A stretch of 64,000 nt of DNA. Origin: Stenotrophomonas maltophilia. Its GTDB lineage: Bacteria > Pseudomonadota > Gammaproteobacteria > Xanthomonadales > Xanthomonadaceae. Numbering within the stretch: the first letter of the stretch is position 1; every line of letters starts with the position of its first letter. Position numbers and translations under genes: made by a program. The DNA lies in contig NZ_RXLZ01000002.1 in the NCBI RefSeq assembly GCF_003970865.1, forward strand, positions 62,001 to 126,000, in the 5' to 3' direction. Under the pieces are notes generated by a model. That model made no database searches. It saw only the letters and a program-made list of their open reading frames with translations, and was not told the DNA's origin. Below, piece after piece: positions 36,070 through 46,566 of this stretch.

Positions 36070-39000
36070 TCAGGCCGCGCCCGCCAATCGCGCGGCTTCT
36101 TCCAGGTCCACGCTGACCAGGCGGCTGACGCCCGGCTCGCGCATGGTCACACCCGACAGCTGGTGCGCGGCCTCCATCGTCGCCTTGTTATGGCTGACGA
36201 ACAGGAACTGCACCTTTTCGCTCATTTCCTTGACCATGTTGGCCAGGCGGCCGACGTTGGCTTCGTCCAGCGGCGCGTCCACCTCGTCCAGCAGGCAGAA
36301 CGGCGCGGGATTCAGCTGGAAGATGGCGAACACCAGCGCCACCGCGGTCATCGCCTTCTCGCCGCCGGACAGCAGCGAGATGCTGGACACGCGCTTGCCC
36401 GGCGGACGCGCCATGATGGTCACACCGGTGTCGAGCAGGTCTTCACCGGTCAGTTCCAGATAGGCGTGGCCGCCGCCGAACAGGCGCGGGTAGAGCGCCT
36501 GCACGCCAGCGTTGACACGATCGAAGGTGTCCTTGAAGCGGCCGCGGGTCTCGCGGTCGATCTTGCGGATCGCGTCTTCCAGGGTTTCCAGCGCGGTGGT
36601 CAGGTCGGTGTGCTGCGAATCCAGGTAGTCCGAGCGCTGCGAAGCCTCGCCGTACTCGTGGATGGCGGCCAGGTTGACCGGCTCCAGCCGGCGCATGCGG
36701 CCGTCGATCTGGTGCACGGCCTGCTCCCAGTCGCCCAGGCGCGCGTCCTCGGGCAGTACGTTGAGCACGTCCTGCAGCACGAAGCCGGCCTTCTCCACCG
36801 CGCTCTGCAGGGTGTCCGCGCTGAGCACCAGCGCCTGCTGATCCAGCTTGCGCTGCGAAATACGCTCGCGCTGGGCCAGCGCCTGTTCGTCGCGCTGGTG
36901 GCGGGTCTGTTCGTAATTGCGCAGCTCGGCGTCGATGCCGTCCAGCAGCGTGCGCGCCTCGGTCAGCACGCGATCGGCCCGCACACGCTCTTCCAGTGCG
37001 TTCTGGTGCTCGGCCTGCAGCGACTCGACCGGCGAATCACCTTCATCCAGCTGCGAATGCAGTTCGCCCAGTCGCGAATCCAGCTGCCCGCGCTGGGTGC
37101 CCATGCGTTCCAACGCTTGGCTCAACGAGGCCAGCTGCGCACGCTGCGATTCCAGGGTCAGCGCCAGCGAATGCGAGCGCTCACGCACCGCGCGTGCAGC
37201 ATCGCGTGCCAGGTCGCGGGCCTCGGTCAGCTGGCGGCGCTCACCCTCCAGTCGCTGCCGGGTCGATTCCAGGTCGCCCATGCTGCTGACCGCGTTCTCC
37301 AACCGTGAGCGCGCTTCACGCGCCTGCTCGTTGTTGGCTTCCAGCGTTTCCTGCAACTGCTTCAGTTCGCCTTCGATGCGGTCGATGCGGGTACGCGCCG
37401 CCTCCACCTTGCCCTGCTGGCCCTGCAGCTGGCCCGCCAGCTCGGAGACCGCACGATGGGCCTGGTACAGCGCACGCTGCGCGTCTTCGCGCTGCTGCTC
37501 AGCGGCGTGCAGCTGCTCACGGAAGCCACTCAGCTGTTCTTCCAGCTCGGCCTCGCGGTCCTGCAGCTGCTCGATCTGCTCACGCAGCTCGTTGATCTCA
37601 CGTTCGCGCAGCAGCGCGCCCTGCTGGGCCGCACCGGAGCGCGATACGCGCAGCCAGCCCTGGCCCAGGCGCTCGCCGCTCTGGGTGATGATCGAATCGC
37701 CTTCCGGAAGGCTGCCCTGCAACGCCTTCGCTTCGGAAAGATCCTTGGCTGCGTGCAGGTGTGCCAGCAGGCGACGGATCGCTGCCGGGCCACGCACGCG
37801 GGCAGCCAGGGAAGTCGGCGCAACCTTGACGTCGGCACCCGCGTTGGCGACCAGCGCAATGTGGCCCTCGCCAAGTTCGCCGAGGGCGTCGACCAGGCTG
37901 GCCGGATCATCGACCAGCACGCCTTCGATCAACTGGCCGAGCGCGCTTTCCACCGCATTTTCCCAGCCGGCATCAACGTCCAGGCGTTCGCCGACACGCG
38001 CCGCCGAATCCAGCCCGCGCGCCTTCAGCCACGCGACTGCCGCACCCTGCTCCTGGCCCAGCGCGGCCTGCTGCAGGGTTTCCAGCGAGGCCAGACGACC
38101 GCGCAGGCCATTGGCCTGCTTGCGCAGTTCGGCCAGTTCGTTCTGGCCATTGCGCTGCTGTTCCTGCACCCCCACCACGCCCTGCTTGCGCAGCTCGACG
38201 TCTTCGCTCAATTCATCCAGCGCGGTCTTCTGCGTGTCGTGCTGCAGGTGCAGCTGCTCGAAGGCTTCTTCCAGCGCATCCACGTCCAGGCCGGCGCGTT
38301 CGGCGGCCAGCGCTTCGCGACGCCGGTCGGCGTCGAGGATCTGCTTGTCCAGGTAGTCCACGCGCGTGCGCTCGACATCGCCGGCGCGCGAGGCCTCCGA
38401 ACTCTGCGAGGTGTGCTGTTCCCAGCGCTGCTGCCAGCTGGCCAGCCGGTCTTCGGCCTCGCGCAGGCTTTCCTGCTTGATCTCGTTCTCTTCCTGCAGC
38501 TCTTCCAGCTGCGGGGTGGCGGCCTCCACCGCCTCGCGCAGCACCATCAGCTTGGCCTCGTCGCCGCTGATGTGCTGGCCCAGTTCGGCCAACGCCTGGC
38601 GGGTTTCGTCGCGCGCCTTGTGCAGGCGCTGCGACAGCTCGCGCTGGTGCTGGATCTGCTGCTCCAGGCGCGCCAGCGTGCTGCCGACCTGGTAGACCGC
38701 GGCCTGCGCAGTGTTGAGCGCATCGGCGGCTTCTTCGCGACGCACGCGCGAGGTCTCGATGCGGGCCTCGGCATCACGCTGGTCAGCGATCAGCTGCTGC
38801 AGCTTGGTCTCTTCCTGCGACAGGCCTTCGCGCAGCTTGGACAGGCGCCCGTCGAGTCCACGGAATTCCAGCGTCTTCCACTCGGCATCCTTGACCCGTC
38901 GCTCTTCCTGCAGCGCCTGGTACTGCTCGGCCTGCTTGGCCTGGCGCTTGAGGTGTTCGAGCTGCTTGCTGATCTCGTCGCGCAGGTCGCCCAGCCGGTC

Positions 39001-39573
39001 CAGGTTCTCGCGGGTGTGGCGGATGCGGGTCTCGGTTTCCTTGCGGCGCTCCTTGTACTTGGAGATGCCGGCCGCCTCTTCCAGGTACACGCGCAGGTCT
39101 TCCGGGCGCGCCTCGATGATCTGGCTGATCATGCCCTGCTCGATGATCGAGTAGCTGCGCGGGCCCAGGCCAGTGCCGAGGAACAGGTCGGTGATGTCGC
39201 GGCGGCGGCACTTGGTGCCGTTGAGGTAGTAGTTGCTGGTGCCGTCGCGGCTGACCGTGCGCTTGACCGAGATTTCGTTGAACGAGGCGTACTCGCCCGA
39301 GATCGTGTGATCGGAGTTGTCGAAGATCAGCTCAACCGTGGCCTGCGACACCGGCTTGCGGGCATTGGAACCGGAGAAGATCACGTCGGTCAGCGAGTCG
39401 CCGCGCAGGCGGCTGGCCGAGCTCTCGCCCATGACCCAGCGCACGGCGTCGATGATGTTCGACTTGCCGCAGCCATTGGGCCCCACCACGCCGGTCATGT
39501 TGGTCGGCAGGTGCAGGGTGGTCGGATCGACGAACGACTTGAAGCCGGACAGCTTGATCGTGGAAAGACGCAT
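36070..39573 (-). CDS. smc: Chromosome segregation protein SMC
   Basis: 1167 residues, the usual SMC size. SMC with ScpA/ScpB organises and separates chromosomes. Walker A is GPNGCGKSNIIDAVRW near residue 32; two long coiled-coil arms (for example LEEQLSGFREQLHAAEQQRE) flank a hinge around residues 520-640 (VGERLDVDAGWENAVESALG). The C-terminal ABC signature LLSGGEKAMTAVAL and Walker B CLLDEVDAPLDEANVG close the head. It is the first gene of smc-zipA. The scpAB genes are not in this window. Confidence 0.98.
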   Translation of the reverse strand: MRLSTIKLSGFKSFVDPTTLHLPTNMTGVVGPNGCGKSNIIDAVRWVMGESSASRLRGDSLTDVIFSGSNARKPVSQATVELIFDNSDHTISGEYASFNEISVKRTVSRDGTSNYYLNGTKCRRRDITDLFLGTGLGPRSYSIIEQGMISQIIEARPEDLRVYLEEAAGISKYKERRKETETRIRHTRENLDRLGDLRDEISKQLEHLKRQAKQAEQYQALQEERRVKDAEWKTLEFRGLDGRLSKLREGLSQEETKLQQLIADQRDAEARIETSRVRREEAADALNTAQAAVYQVGSTLARLEQQIQHQRELSQRLHKARDETRQALAELGQHISGDEAKLMVLREAVEAATPQLEELQEENEIKQESLREAEDRLASWQQRWEQHTSQSSEASRAGDVERTRVDYLDKQILDADRRREALAAERAGLDVDALEEAFEQLHLQHDTQKTALDELSEDVELRKQGVVGVQEQQRNGQNELAELRKQANGLRGRLASLETLQQAALGQEQGAAVAWLKARGLDSAARVGERLDVDAGWENAVESALGQLIEGVLVDDPASLVDALGELGEGHIALVANAGADVKVAPTSLAARVRGPAAIRRLLAHLHAAKDLSEAKALQGSLPEGDSIITQSGERLGQGWLRVSRSGAAQQGALLREREINELREQIEQLQDREAELEEQLSGFREQLHAAEQQREDAQRALYQAHRAVSELAGQLQGQQGKVEAARTRIDRIEGELKQLQETLEANNEQAREARSRLENAVSSMGDLESTRQRLEGERRQLTEARDLARDAARAVRERSHSLALTLESQRAQLASLSQALERMGTQRGQLDSRLGELHSQLDEGDSPVESLQAEHQNALEERVRADRVLTEARTLLDGIDAELRNYEQTRHQRDEQALAQRERISQRKLDQQALVLSADTLQSAVEKAGFVLQDVLNVLPEDARLGDWEQAVHQIDGRMRRLEPVNLAAIHEYGEASQRSDYLDSQHTDLTTALETLEDAIRKIDRETRGRFKDTFDRVNAGVQALYPRLFGGGHAYLELTGEDLLDTGVTIMARPPGKRVSSISLLSGGEKAMTAVALVFAIFQLNPAPFCLLDEVDAPLDEANVGRLANMVKEMSEKVQFLFVSHNKATMEAAHQLSGVTMREPGVSRLVSVDLEEAARLAGAA

Positions 39574-39762
39574 AGGGGTTCCGGACTGGGGCCGGCAAGC
39601 GGCCTGCGTTTACCCTCCAAGTCATTGATCCCATTGAAATCAATGCCCGTGGAACGGGTGTGACGCCCTGAGTATACCGATGTGGCCGTGTTCTACGAAT
39701 GGGCGTGGAACATTGTCCAACCTCACCCCGTCGGCCGGACGTGGCCCGACGCCGTGAAACGG

Positions 39763-39801
39763 CGCCATAAAACAAAACGGGCACCCTTGCGGGCGCCCGT
39801 T
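39763..39801 (-). terminator. Rho-independent terminator of rpsF-rpsR-rplI
   Basis: An 11-bp arm pair (39776-39786 with 39791-39801, one mismatch) around loop TTGC, followed on the minus strand by TTTTGTTTTAT. It starts 32 bases after the rplI stop. Confidence 0.85.
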
Positions 39802-39832
39802 CTGCGGTGATTCCAGGCCTTGCGGCGTGGGA

Positions 39833-40282
39833 TCAGGCTTCGGCGACGACGACGACCTTGACGGTGGTCTCGACGTCGGCGTGCAGGTGGACCAGCACGT
39901 CGTATTCGCCGATGTTGCGGAAGGCGCCTTCGCCCAGGATGACTTCGCTCTTGCTGACCGGCAGGCCGGCAGCGGTGAAGGCATCGGCGATTTCGCGGGC
40001 GCCGACCGAGCCGTACAGCTTGCCTTCGGTCGAAGCGTTGGCGGCGATGGTCACGCTCGCGCCTTCCAGCTTGGCCTTGCGGGCGTCAGCATCGGCGTGG
40101 ATGGCCTGGGCCTTGGCTTCGTACTCGGCGCGCTTGGCTTCGAACTCGGCCTTGTTGCTCTCGGTGGCCGGCACGGCCTTGCCCTGCGGCACGAGGAAGT
40201 TACGGCCGTAGCCCGGCTTCACGTCGACCAGGTCGCCCAGGTTGCCGAGGTTGGTGACTTTCTGCAGGAGGATCAGCTGCAT
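39833..40282 (-). CDS. rplI: 50S ribosomal protein L9
   Basis: 149 residues, the standard length. L9 binds 23S rRNA with its N-terminal domain and reaches out from the L1 stalk base. The start [19 protein letters not shown] and [15 protein letters not shown] are the L9 signature; a long central helix and the C-terminal domain follow. GGAG lies eight bases before the start. Last gene of the rpsF-rpsR-rplI operon, 105 bases after rpsR. Confidence 0.98.
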   Translation of the reverse strand: MQLILLQKVTNLGNLGDLVDVKPGYGRNFLVPQGKAVPATESNKAEFEAKRAEYEAKAQAIHADADARKAKLEGASVTIAANASTEGKLYGSVGAREIADAFTAAGLPVSKSEVILGEGAFRNIGEYDVLVHLHADVETTVKVVVVAEA

Positions 40283-40387
40283 GGTATTGCTCCAGATGAG
40301 TTATTCGTTAGCGAGGCGATGCCCCGCAACAAAGGCTGTCCGAATAGCTGGCACAGCGGGGGCGGCGCCGGGCCGCCCCGCCGGGCA

Positions 40388-40618
40388 TCAGACGTCGTGG
40401 TTGTCGGTGTACGGGATCAGGGCCAGGAAGCGAGCGCGCTTGACGGCGGTCGCCAGCTGACGCTGGTACTTCGACTTGGTACCGGTGACGCGGCTCGGCA
40501 CGATCTTGCCGTTCTCGGTCAGGTACTGGCGCAGGGTGTTGAGATCCTTGTAGTCGATCTCCTTCACACCTTCAGCCGTGAACTTGCAGAACTTGCGGCG
40601 ACGGAAGAACTTGGACAT
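40388..40618 (-). CDS. rpsR: 30S ribosomal protein S18
   Basis: 76 residues. S18 binds the 30S platform with S6. The sequence [22 protein letters not shown] and the C-terminal [19 protein letters not shown] are typical. A strong AAGGAG precedes the start, 11 bases after rpsF. Its products work as a heterodimer with the upstream gene's protein. Confidence 0.98.
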   Translation of the reverse strand: MSKFFRRRKFCKFTAEGVKEIDYKDLNTLRQYLTENGKIVPSRVTGTKSKYQRQLATAVKRARFLALIPYTDNHDV

Positions 40619-40629
40619 GGGAAGGCTCC

Positions 40630-41067
40630 TTAGGCGGCGGAAGCGGCGTCGTCGCCGGCTTCGTTGTCAGCGGTGGTGGTGGACTCGCCTTCTTCGTCGT
40701 CACGACGACGGCGCTCACCGCGCTCCGGCTTGTCACCCTTCTCGTCCTTGCTCTTCATGATCAGCGACTGCTCGGTGTCAGCCTCGTCACGCTTGATGAC
40801 CAGGTTGCGCAGCACGGCGTCGTTGAAGCGGAAGCTTTCGGTCAGTTCGTTCAGAACGGCCTGGTCGGCTTCGATGTTCATCAGCACGTAGTGGGCCTTC
40901 ACCAGGTTCTGGATCGGGTACGCCAGCTGGCGGCGGCCCCAGTCTTCCAGACGGTGGATGGTGCCGTTGCCGTTCTCGACCAGCGACTTGTAGCGCTCGA
41001 TCATGGCCGGGACCTGCTCGCTCTGGTCCGGGTGGACCATGAACACGATTTCGTAATGACGACTCAT
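40630..41067 (-). CDS. rpsF: 30S ribosomal protein S6
   Basis: 145 residues. S6 pairs with S18 on the 30S platform. The fold starts [20 protein letters not shown] and includes [14 protein letters not shown]. From about residue 105 on there is a long charged, low-complexity tail ([20 protein letters not shown] and onward), longer than in E. coli, where this tail is modified with glutamate by RimK. First gene of the operon, with a good promoter at 41169-41197. Confidence 0.98.
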   Translation of the reverse strand: MSRHYEIVFMVHPDQSEQVPAMIERYKSLVENGNGTIHRLEDWGRRQLAYPIQNLVKAHYVLMNIEADQAVLNELTESFRFNDAVLRNLVIKRDEADTEQSLIMKSKDEKGDKPERGERRRRDDEEGESTTTADNEAGDDAASAA

Positions 41068-41168
41068 GTTTTTTCTACCTTTCGGATGTGGCCTTGCGGC
41101 CGGACAGCCCCCCGCCGTTGATACCGCGGTGGGGCAAGGATTCCCGCCAGGGAGGCAGGAAGCCGCGC

Positions 41169-41197
41169 ATTATGGCGCAGATGGGGTGGCCGGGCAA
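41169..41197 (-). promoter_or_regulatory. Sigma-70 promoter of rpsF operon
   Basis: On the minus strand TTGCCC (41192-41197), 17 bases, CATAAT (41169-41174), placing transcription start around 41162, about 95 bases before the rpsF start. Good match and spacing. Confidence 0.7.
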
Positions 41198-41237
41198 CCA
41201 GCGGGCCACGGGGCAACCTGAACCGGGGGGGCCTCCC

Positions 41238-41266
41238 TGCCGACCAAGGTTGGCTGCTACCGGGCC
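41238..41266. repeat. GTAG-type palindrome
   Basis: TGCCGACCAAGGTTGGCTGCTACCGG: an imperfect inverted repeat (CCGACC/GGTTGG) followed by CTAC, the complement of GTAG. It lies between rpsF and the CbrC-family gene. Confidence 0.7.
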
Positions 41267-41293
41267 CCGGGCGATCCATGACTCCGCCGGGAG

Positions 41294-41836
41294 CTATCCC
41301 AGGTCGACGTGAAGGCGATGCTGGCCGCATTCCAGGCACTGGAACAGGCAGCCGACCATCATCCCGTCCCGGCTCAGGTGCGCCAGCACCCAGTCGGCGT
41401 CGCGTGGATTGACCGCCGCCACATCGGGCCGGACCTGGTCGAGGATGGGCAGCAGGTCTTCGCTGCCAGCGAAGCCGAGGAAGGCGCAGGGCCGTTCACA
41501 GTGGCTCAGCCAGACCGATTGCTGCCAGGACGAGTAACCCGGGGTGCGCTCGCAGATCTCCAGCAGCAGCTCACGGGCGATGGTCGGCGGCGGGTCGGCT
41601 GGATCCGGGGATACCCCTTCAATATCGCTCCAGCCGGTGAATTCACCCTCGTAACTGGCTGCCGCCCTGCCATCGGCAACACACCACGGGCACAGATATT
41701 CCGGCCGCAGGTGCGTGTAGAACGGCCCCCGGTAACGAAGCGTCCGCGCCTGACCGCAGCAGTCACAGATTCCGTCGACCTCTTCGAATGAGAGGGCGTA
41801 GGCGTTGGGGTGATAGGTAAAAGCCGGTCGTTCCAT
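41294..41836 (-). CDS. CbrC family protein (UPF0167)
   Basis: 180 residues. The N-terminal segment FTYHPNAYALSFEEVDGICDCCGQ and RYRGPFYTHLRPEYLCPWCVADGRAA carries two CxxC pairs, and the C-terminal end has GCLFQCLECGQHRLHVDLG with a further pair. This is the CbrC/UPF0167 family, whose E. coli member is linked to colicin E2 tolerance; the biochemical role is unknown and zinc binding is likely. No signal peptide. Repeats flank it on both sides. Confidence 0.9.
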   Translation of the reverse strand: MERPAFTYHPNAYALSFEEVDGICDCCGQARTLRYRGPFYTHLRPEYLCPWCVADGRAAASYEGEFTGWSDIEGVSPDPADPPPTIARELLLEICERTPGYSSWQQSVWLSHCERPCAFLGFAGSEDLLPILDQVRPDVAAVNPRDADWVLAHLSRDGMMVGCLFQCLECGQHRLHVDLG

Positions 41837-41852
41837 CCTTGGATCCCTTCCC

Positions 41853-41877
41853 TGCCGACCAAGGTCGGCATCTACCA
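41853..41877. repeat. GTAG-type palindrome
   Basis: TGCCGACCAAGGTCGGCATCTACC: inverted repeat GCCGACC/GGTCGGC with CTAC at its right end, upstream of the CbrC-family gene. Confidence 0.75.
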
Positions 41878-41929
41878 GAGCAGGTTCCGGTAGCGCCGGA
41901 CCACGCCCGGCGGACGCCAGAACCGGGCC

Positions 41930-42268
41930 TCAGGCCTTGTCGGCGTCGGTGGTGAAGCTTTCGCCGCAGCCACACTCGGCGGTGGCGTTGGGGTTGCTGA
42001 ACGTGAACGTCTCGCTCAGGCCGTGCTTGCCGAAGTCGATCACGGTGCCGTCCACCAGCGCCAGGCTCTTGGCATCGACGTAGATCTTCACGCCATCCTG
42101 GTCGAACACGGTATCGCCCTCGCGCTCGTCGCGGGCCAGGTCGGTGATGTGACCCCAGCCCGAGCAACCGGTCTTGGTCACGCCGAAACGCAGGCCCAGC
42201 GCGCCGGGGGTCTGGGCGACAAAGCGCTGCACGCGCTCGAAGGCAATGGGGGTCAGGCTGACGGCCAT
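41930..42268 (-). CDS. HesB/IscA-family iron-sulfur cluster carrier
   Basis: 112 residues from ATG 42268 (GGAG seven bases upstream). A-type carriers deliver Fe-S clusters to target proteins. The three ligand cysteines are present: Cys35 in TKTGCSGWGH and Cys99/Cys101 in ECGCGESF. It could be IscA or ErpA; the sequence alone does not decide. No isc operon genes flank it. It is divergent from asnS. Confidence 0.92.
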   Translation of the reverse strand: MAVSLTPIAFERVQRFVAQTPGALGLRFGVTKTGCSGWGHITDLARDEREGDTVFDQDGVKIYVDAKSLALVDGTVIDFGKHGLSETFTFSNPNATAECGCGESFTTDADKA

Positions 42269-42396
42269 GGGGCTACTCCAGAGGTACGGGGACATTATAA
42301 GGAGCCGTTGCCGCGAAAAATGCCTCGCAAGCAGAACGCTGCAACCGGTAAACTCCCGTGTTCACAGATCGAGTCGATCAGCAGAGGATTCAAGTC

Positions 42397-43791
<1,395 letters not shown>

Positions 43792-43820
43792 GCCCCACAC
43801 GACCACGGAGGTACTGCCCC

Positions 43821-44120
43821 ATGACCCTGTTCTTCGCCCTCTGTTTCGTCGGCGTTGCAGTGGCCGGGTTCAGTGCCTTCGTGATCTTCTGGCCGCTGAC
43901 CCTGGTGCATGTGCGCGACCGCCATCCGGCGCTCGCCGAGCGCTTCGGCAGCGGCGCCTTCCTCAAGCCCGATGCCCTGGCCTGGCTGCTGCGCCGCGAC
44001 TATCGCCAGCAGCCGGACCGCTCGCTGTCCGGGCTGGCAACGCCGGCCTGGGTATCGCTGCTGACCCTGCTGGCCGGACTGGGCATGGCCGCCCTGCTCT
44101 GGCTGGCCTCGCTCTGGTAA
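43821..44120 (+). CDS. Small membrane protein of unknown function
   Basis: 99 residues with two membrane helices: LFFALCFVGVAVAGFSAFVIFWPL at the N terminus and WVSLLTLLAGLGMAALLWLASL at the C terminus, joined by a basic loop. The ATG has ACGGAGG upstream. No family recognised. It lies 29 bases after asnS and 5 bases before the next gene, so it is probably co-transcribed. Confidence 0.8.
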   Translation: MTLFFALCFVGVAVAGFSAFVIFWPLTLVHVRDRHPALAERFGSGAFLKPDALAWLLRRDYRQQPDRSLSGLATPAWVSLLTLLAGLGMAALLWLASLW

Positions 44121-44125
44121 CCCCC

Positions 44126-44440
44126 ATGAATGACATTACTGCCTCGCGCGACAGCTGGTGGCTGGCCAGCCTCGGCAACACCCTGATCTGGGCCCGCCTG
44201 CGCGTGCGCCCGGCCGGCACCGCCGAAGTGCTCGACAGCGACGGCAACACGCTGAGCTATGACAGCGAAGACACCGCCCGTTCGCAGCTGTTCGACGCCG
44301 AGTTCGTCGAATATGACGGCCTGGATGAAGAAGACGCACTGGTGCGCGGCTTCAGCCTGCACGAAGTGCAGCCGCCGCAGGCCGACAGCGATGAGGGCCT
44401 GCGTGGCCGCATGATCCAGTCGCTGGGCGGGCGCGCCTGA
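44126..44440 (+). CDS. Small acidic protein of unknown function
   Basis: 104 residues from ATG 44126; the frame extends far upstream but that part is antisense or out-of-frame to asnS. The N terminus NDITASRDSWWLASLGNTLIW is followed by a beta-rich acidic part (TAEVLDSDGNTLSYDSEDTA, DAEFVEYDGLDEEDA). No signal peptide. I do not recognise it. It is packed between the small membrane protein and the PaiB-like gene, with 5- and 7-base gaps. Confidence 0.75.
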   Translation: MNDITASRDSWWLASLGNTLIWARLRVRPAGTAEVLDSDGNTLSYDSEDTARSQLFDAEFVEYDGLDEEDALVRGFSLHEVQPPQADSDEGLRGRMIQSLGGRA

Positions 44441-44447
44441 CCCCAGC

Positions 44448-45086
44448 ATGTTCACCCCGCGCGCCTTCGCCGAGACCGACCTGCTCTGGCTGGACCGCCT
44501 GCTGGCGCGCGATCCGTTCGTTACTGTGCTCACCCCCGGCAGCGATGGCCTGCCGGAGCTGACCCGGATGCCGGTGCTGTACCGGCGTGACGGCGAGCAG
44601 ATCGAACTGCGCGGCCACTGGGCCCGCGCCAACCCGCAGTCGCGCCAGCGCGGCGCGGCCAAGGTACTGGTCGATGGCCCACACGGCTACGTGTCGGCCA
44701 GCTGGTATCCGGACAAGGAGCCCGCCGCGCGGGTACCCACCTGGAACTACGCCGCTGCCGAGCTGCGTGGCCAGCTGCAGACCTTCGACGACGCCGAGGC
44801 GCTGGCCGAACTGGTCGGCGCGATCAGCGACCGCTTCGAGGCCAGCGTCGGCCAGGCCTGGCAGTTCGATGCCACGCGCGCCGAACACGGCCCGGAGCTG
44901 CGCGCCATCGTCGGCTTCCGCTTCCAGGTCGAGCAGGTGCAGCTGAAGCTCAAGCTGAGCCAGAACCATCCCGACGCCAACCAGCGCGCCGTGATCGCCG
45001 AACTGGAACAGCTGGGCACCCCCTCTTCCACCGAGTTGGCGCAGTGGATGCGCTGGCATCGCGAACAGGCCGCCCGCAGCGACTGA
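44448..45086 (+). CDS. FMN-binding negative transcriptional regulator (PaiB family)
   Basis: 212 residues of the PaiB family, with a split-barrel flavin-binding fold. The start MFTPRAFAETDLLWLDRLLARDPFVTVL and the block HGYVSASWYPDKEPAARVPTWNY are characteristic. Despite the family name it has no clear DNA-binding helix, and a flavin enzyme role is possible. It sits seven bases downstream of a small unknown gene and 72 bases before carbonic anhydrase. Confidence 0.9.
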   Translation: MFTPRAFAETDLLWLDRLLARDPFVTVLTPGSDGLPELTRMPVLYRRDGEQIELRGHWARANPQSRQRGAAKVLVDGPHGYVSASWYPDKEPAARVPTWNYAAAELRGQLQTFDDAEALAELVGAISDRFEASVGQAWQFDATRAEHGPELRAIVGFRFQVEQVQLKLKLSQNHPDANQRAVIAELEQLGTPSSTELAQWMRWHREQAARSD

Positions 45087-45158
45087 ACGCCCCAGATTCC
45101 CGCGACGACGCAGCCAGATGGCTGCGGCGCGCCCCCACCCGACGCCAGGGACCCATAC

Positions 45159-45821
45159 ATGAAAGACATCCACAAGCTGCTGCAGAACAACCGCGACTGG
45201 GCCGACCGTATCGAAAAGGAAGACCCCGAGTTCTTCCACCAGCTCGCCAAGCAGCAGCACCCCGAGTACCTGTGGATCGGCTGTTCCGATTCGCGCGTGC
45301 CGGCCAACCAGATCATCGGCATGGCCCCGGGTGAAGTGTTCGTGCACCGCAACGTCGCCAACGTGGTCGCCCACACCGACCTGAACTGCCTGAGCGTGGT
45401 GCAGTACGCGGTGGACCAGCTGAAGGTGAAGCACATTCTGATCGTCGGCCACTACGGCTGCGGCGGTGTGCACGCCTGCCTGCACAACACCCGCGTCGGC
45501 CTGGCCGACAACTGGCTGCGCCACGTCGGCGATGTGATGCAGAAGCACAGTGCGATCATCGACGCGATCGAGACCGATGAACTCAAGCATGCTCGCCTGT
45601 GCGAACTGAACGTGATCGAGCAGGTCGCCAACCTGTGCCGCTCGACCATCGTGCAGGACGCCTGGGCGCGGGGTCAGAAGCTGATGGTGCACGGCTGGGT
45701 CTACAGCCTGAAGGATGGCCGCGTGCGCGAGATGGGCATCGATGTCGGCGCGATGGAAGAGCTGCAGCCAGCGTACGAAAAGGCCCTGTCCTACGTCCCG
45801 CGCAAGGGCAAGCGCGACTGA
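45159..45821 (+). CDS. can: Beta-class carbonic anhydrase
   Basis: 220 residues. Interconverts CO2 and bicarbonate in the cytoplasm. Zinc ligands Cys42 ([11 protein letters not shown], with the Asp44-Arg46 pair), His98 and Cys101 ([12 protein letters not shown]) are at the same positions as in E. coli Can. Start has a weak site (CCAGGGACCC). The gene immediately precedes the kynurenine-pathway genes; the spacing to the dioxygenase is 10 bases. Confidence 0.96.
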   Translation: MKDIHKLLQNNRDWADRIEKEDPEFFHQLAKQQHPEYLWIGCSDSRVPANQIIGMAPGEVFVHRNVANVVAHTDLNCLSVVQYAVDQLKVKHILIVGHYGCGGVHACLHNTRVGLADNWLRHVGDVMQKHSAIIDAIETDELKHARLCELNVIEQVANLCRSTIVQDAWARGQKLMVHGWVYSLKDGRVREMGIDVGAMEELQPAYEKALSYVPRKGKRD

Positions 45822-45831
45822 TCCCTTACGG

Positions 45832-46362
45832 ATGACCACCATGCTCGCTTCGCCGATCAACCTGCACGCCTGGATCGAAGAAAACCGCCACCTGCTGAAG
45901 CCGCCGGTGGGCAACAAGATGATCGACAACGGCGACTTCATCGTGATGGTGGTGGGCGGGCCGAACTCGCGCACCGACTTCCACTACGACGAAGGCCCGG
46001 AGTGGTTCTACCAGCTCGAAGGCGAGATGGTGCTGAAGGTGCAGGAAGACGGCGCAGTGCGCGACATTCCGATCCGCGCCGGCGAGATCTTCCTGCTGCC
46101 GGCGAAGGTGCCGCACTCACCGCGCCGCCCGCCCGGTGGTATCGGCCTGGTGGTGGAGCGCAAGCGCCTGCCGCATGAGATGGACGGCGTGATCTGGCAC
46201 TGCGAGCGCTGCAACCACAAGCTGCACGAAGAGTACTTCCCGCTGCAGAACATCGAAACCGACCTGCCCAAGGTGTTTGCGCGCTACCACGCCAGCCTGG
46301 AACTGCGTACCTGCAGCCAGTGCGGGCACGTGGATCCGCTGCCGGCGCCAGCGGCGGGCTGA
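45832..46362 (+). CDS. nbaC: 3-hydroxyanthranilate 3,4-dioxygenase
   Basis: 176 residues from ATG 45832 (an in-frame ATG at 45841 is possible). Fe(II) cupin that opens 3-hydroxyanthranilate to 2-amino-3-carboxymuconate semialdehyde, which cyclises to quinolinate, the precursor of NAD. Metal ligands: [18 protein letters not shown] (His, Glu) and [13 protein letters not shown] (His). The C terminus has two CxxC pairs ([14 protein letters not shown]) that bind a structural iron in bacterial enzymes. Next in line are kynureninase and kynurenine monooxygenase. Confidence 0.95.
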   Translation: MTTMLASPINLHAWIEENRHLLKPPVGNKMIDNGDFIVMVVGGPNSRTDFHYDEGPEWFYQLEGEMVLKVQEDGAVRDIPIRAGEIFLLPAKVPHSPRRPPGGIGLVVERKRLPHEMDGVIWHCERCNHKLHEEYFPLQNIETDLPKVFARYHASLELRTCSQCGHVDPLPAPAAG

Positions 46363-46378
46363 GCCAGCGAACGGTCGT

Positions 46379-46474
46379 TGCCCACCTTGGTGGGCGCTTG
46401 CTCGCTCCCGCCCTGGTAGATGCCCACCTTGGTGGGCGCTTGCTTGTACGTGTGCCAACCAAGGTTGGCGACTA
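46379..46474. repeat. Three palindromes between nbaC and kynU
   Basis: TGCCCACCTTGGTGGGC at 46379 and again at 46421, then TGCCAACCAAGGTTGGCGACTACC at 46452. The second is preceded by GGTAGA (GTAG head), and the third ends CTACC. They occupy most of the 204-base gap within an otherwise uninterrupted pathway cluster. Confidence 0.85.
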
Positions 46475-46566
46475 CCGGGTCATGTGGCGCTGGCGTAAGG
46501 TTGGCAGCGCCCCGGCCAGGCCCCAGGCGCTACACTGGCGGTCCCGTTGCAGCCTGTTGCCCGACC

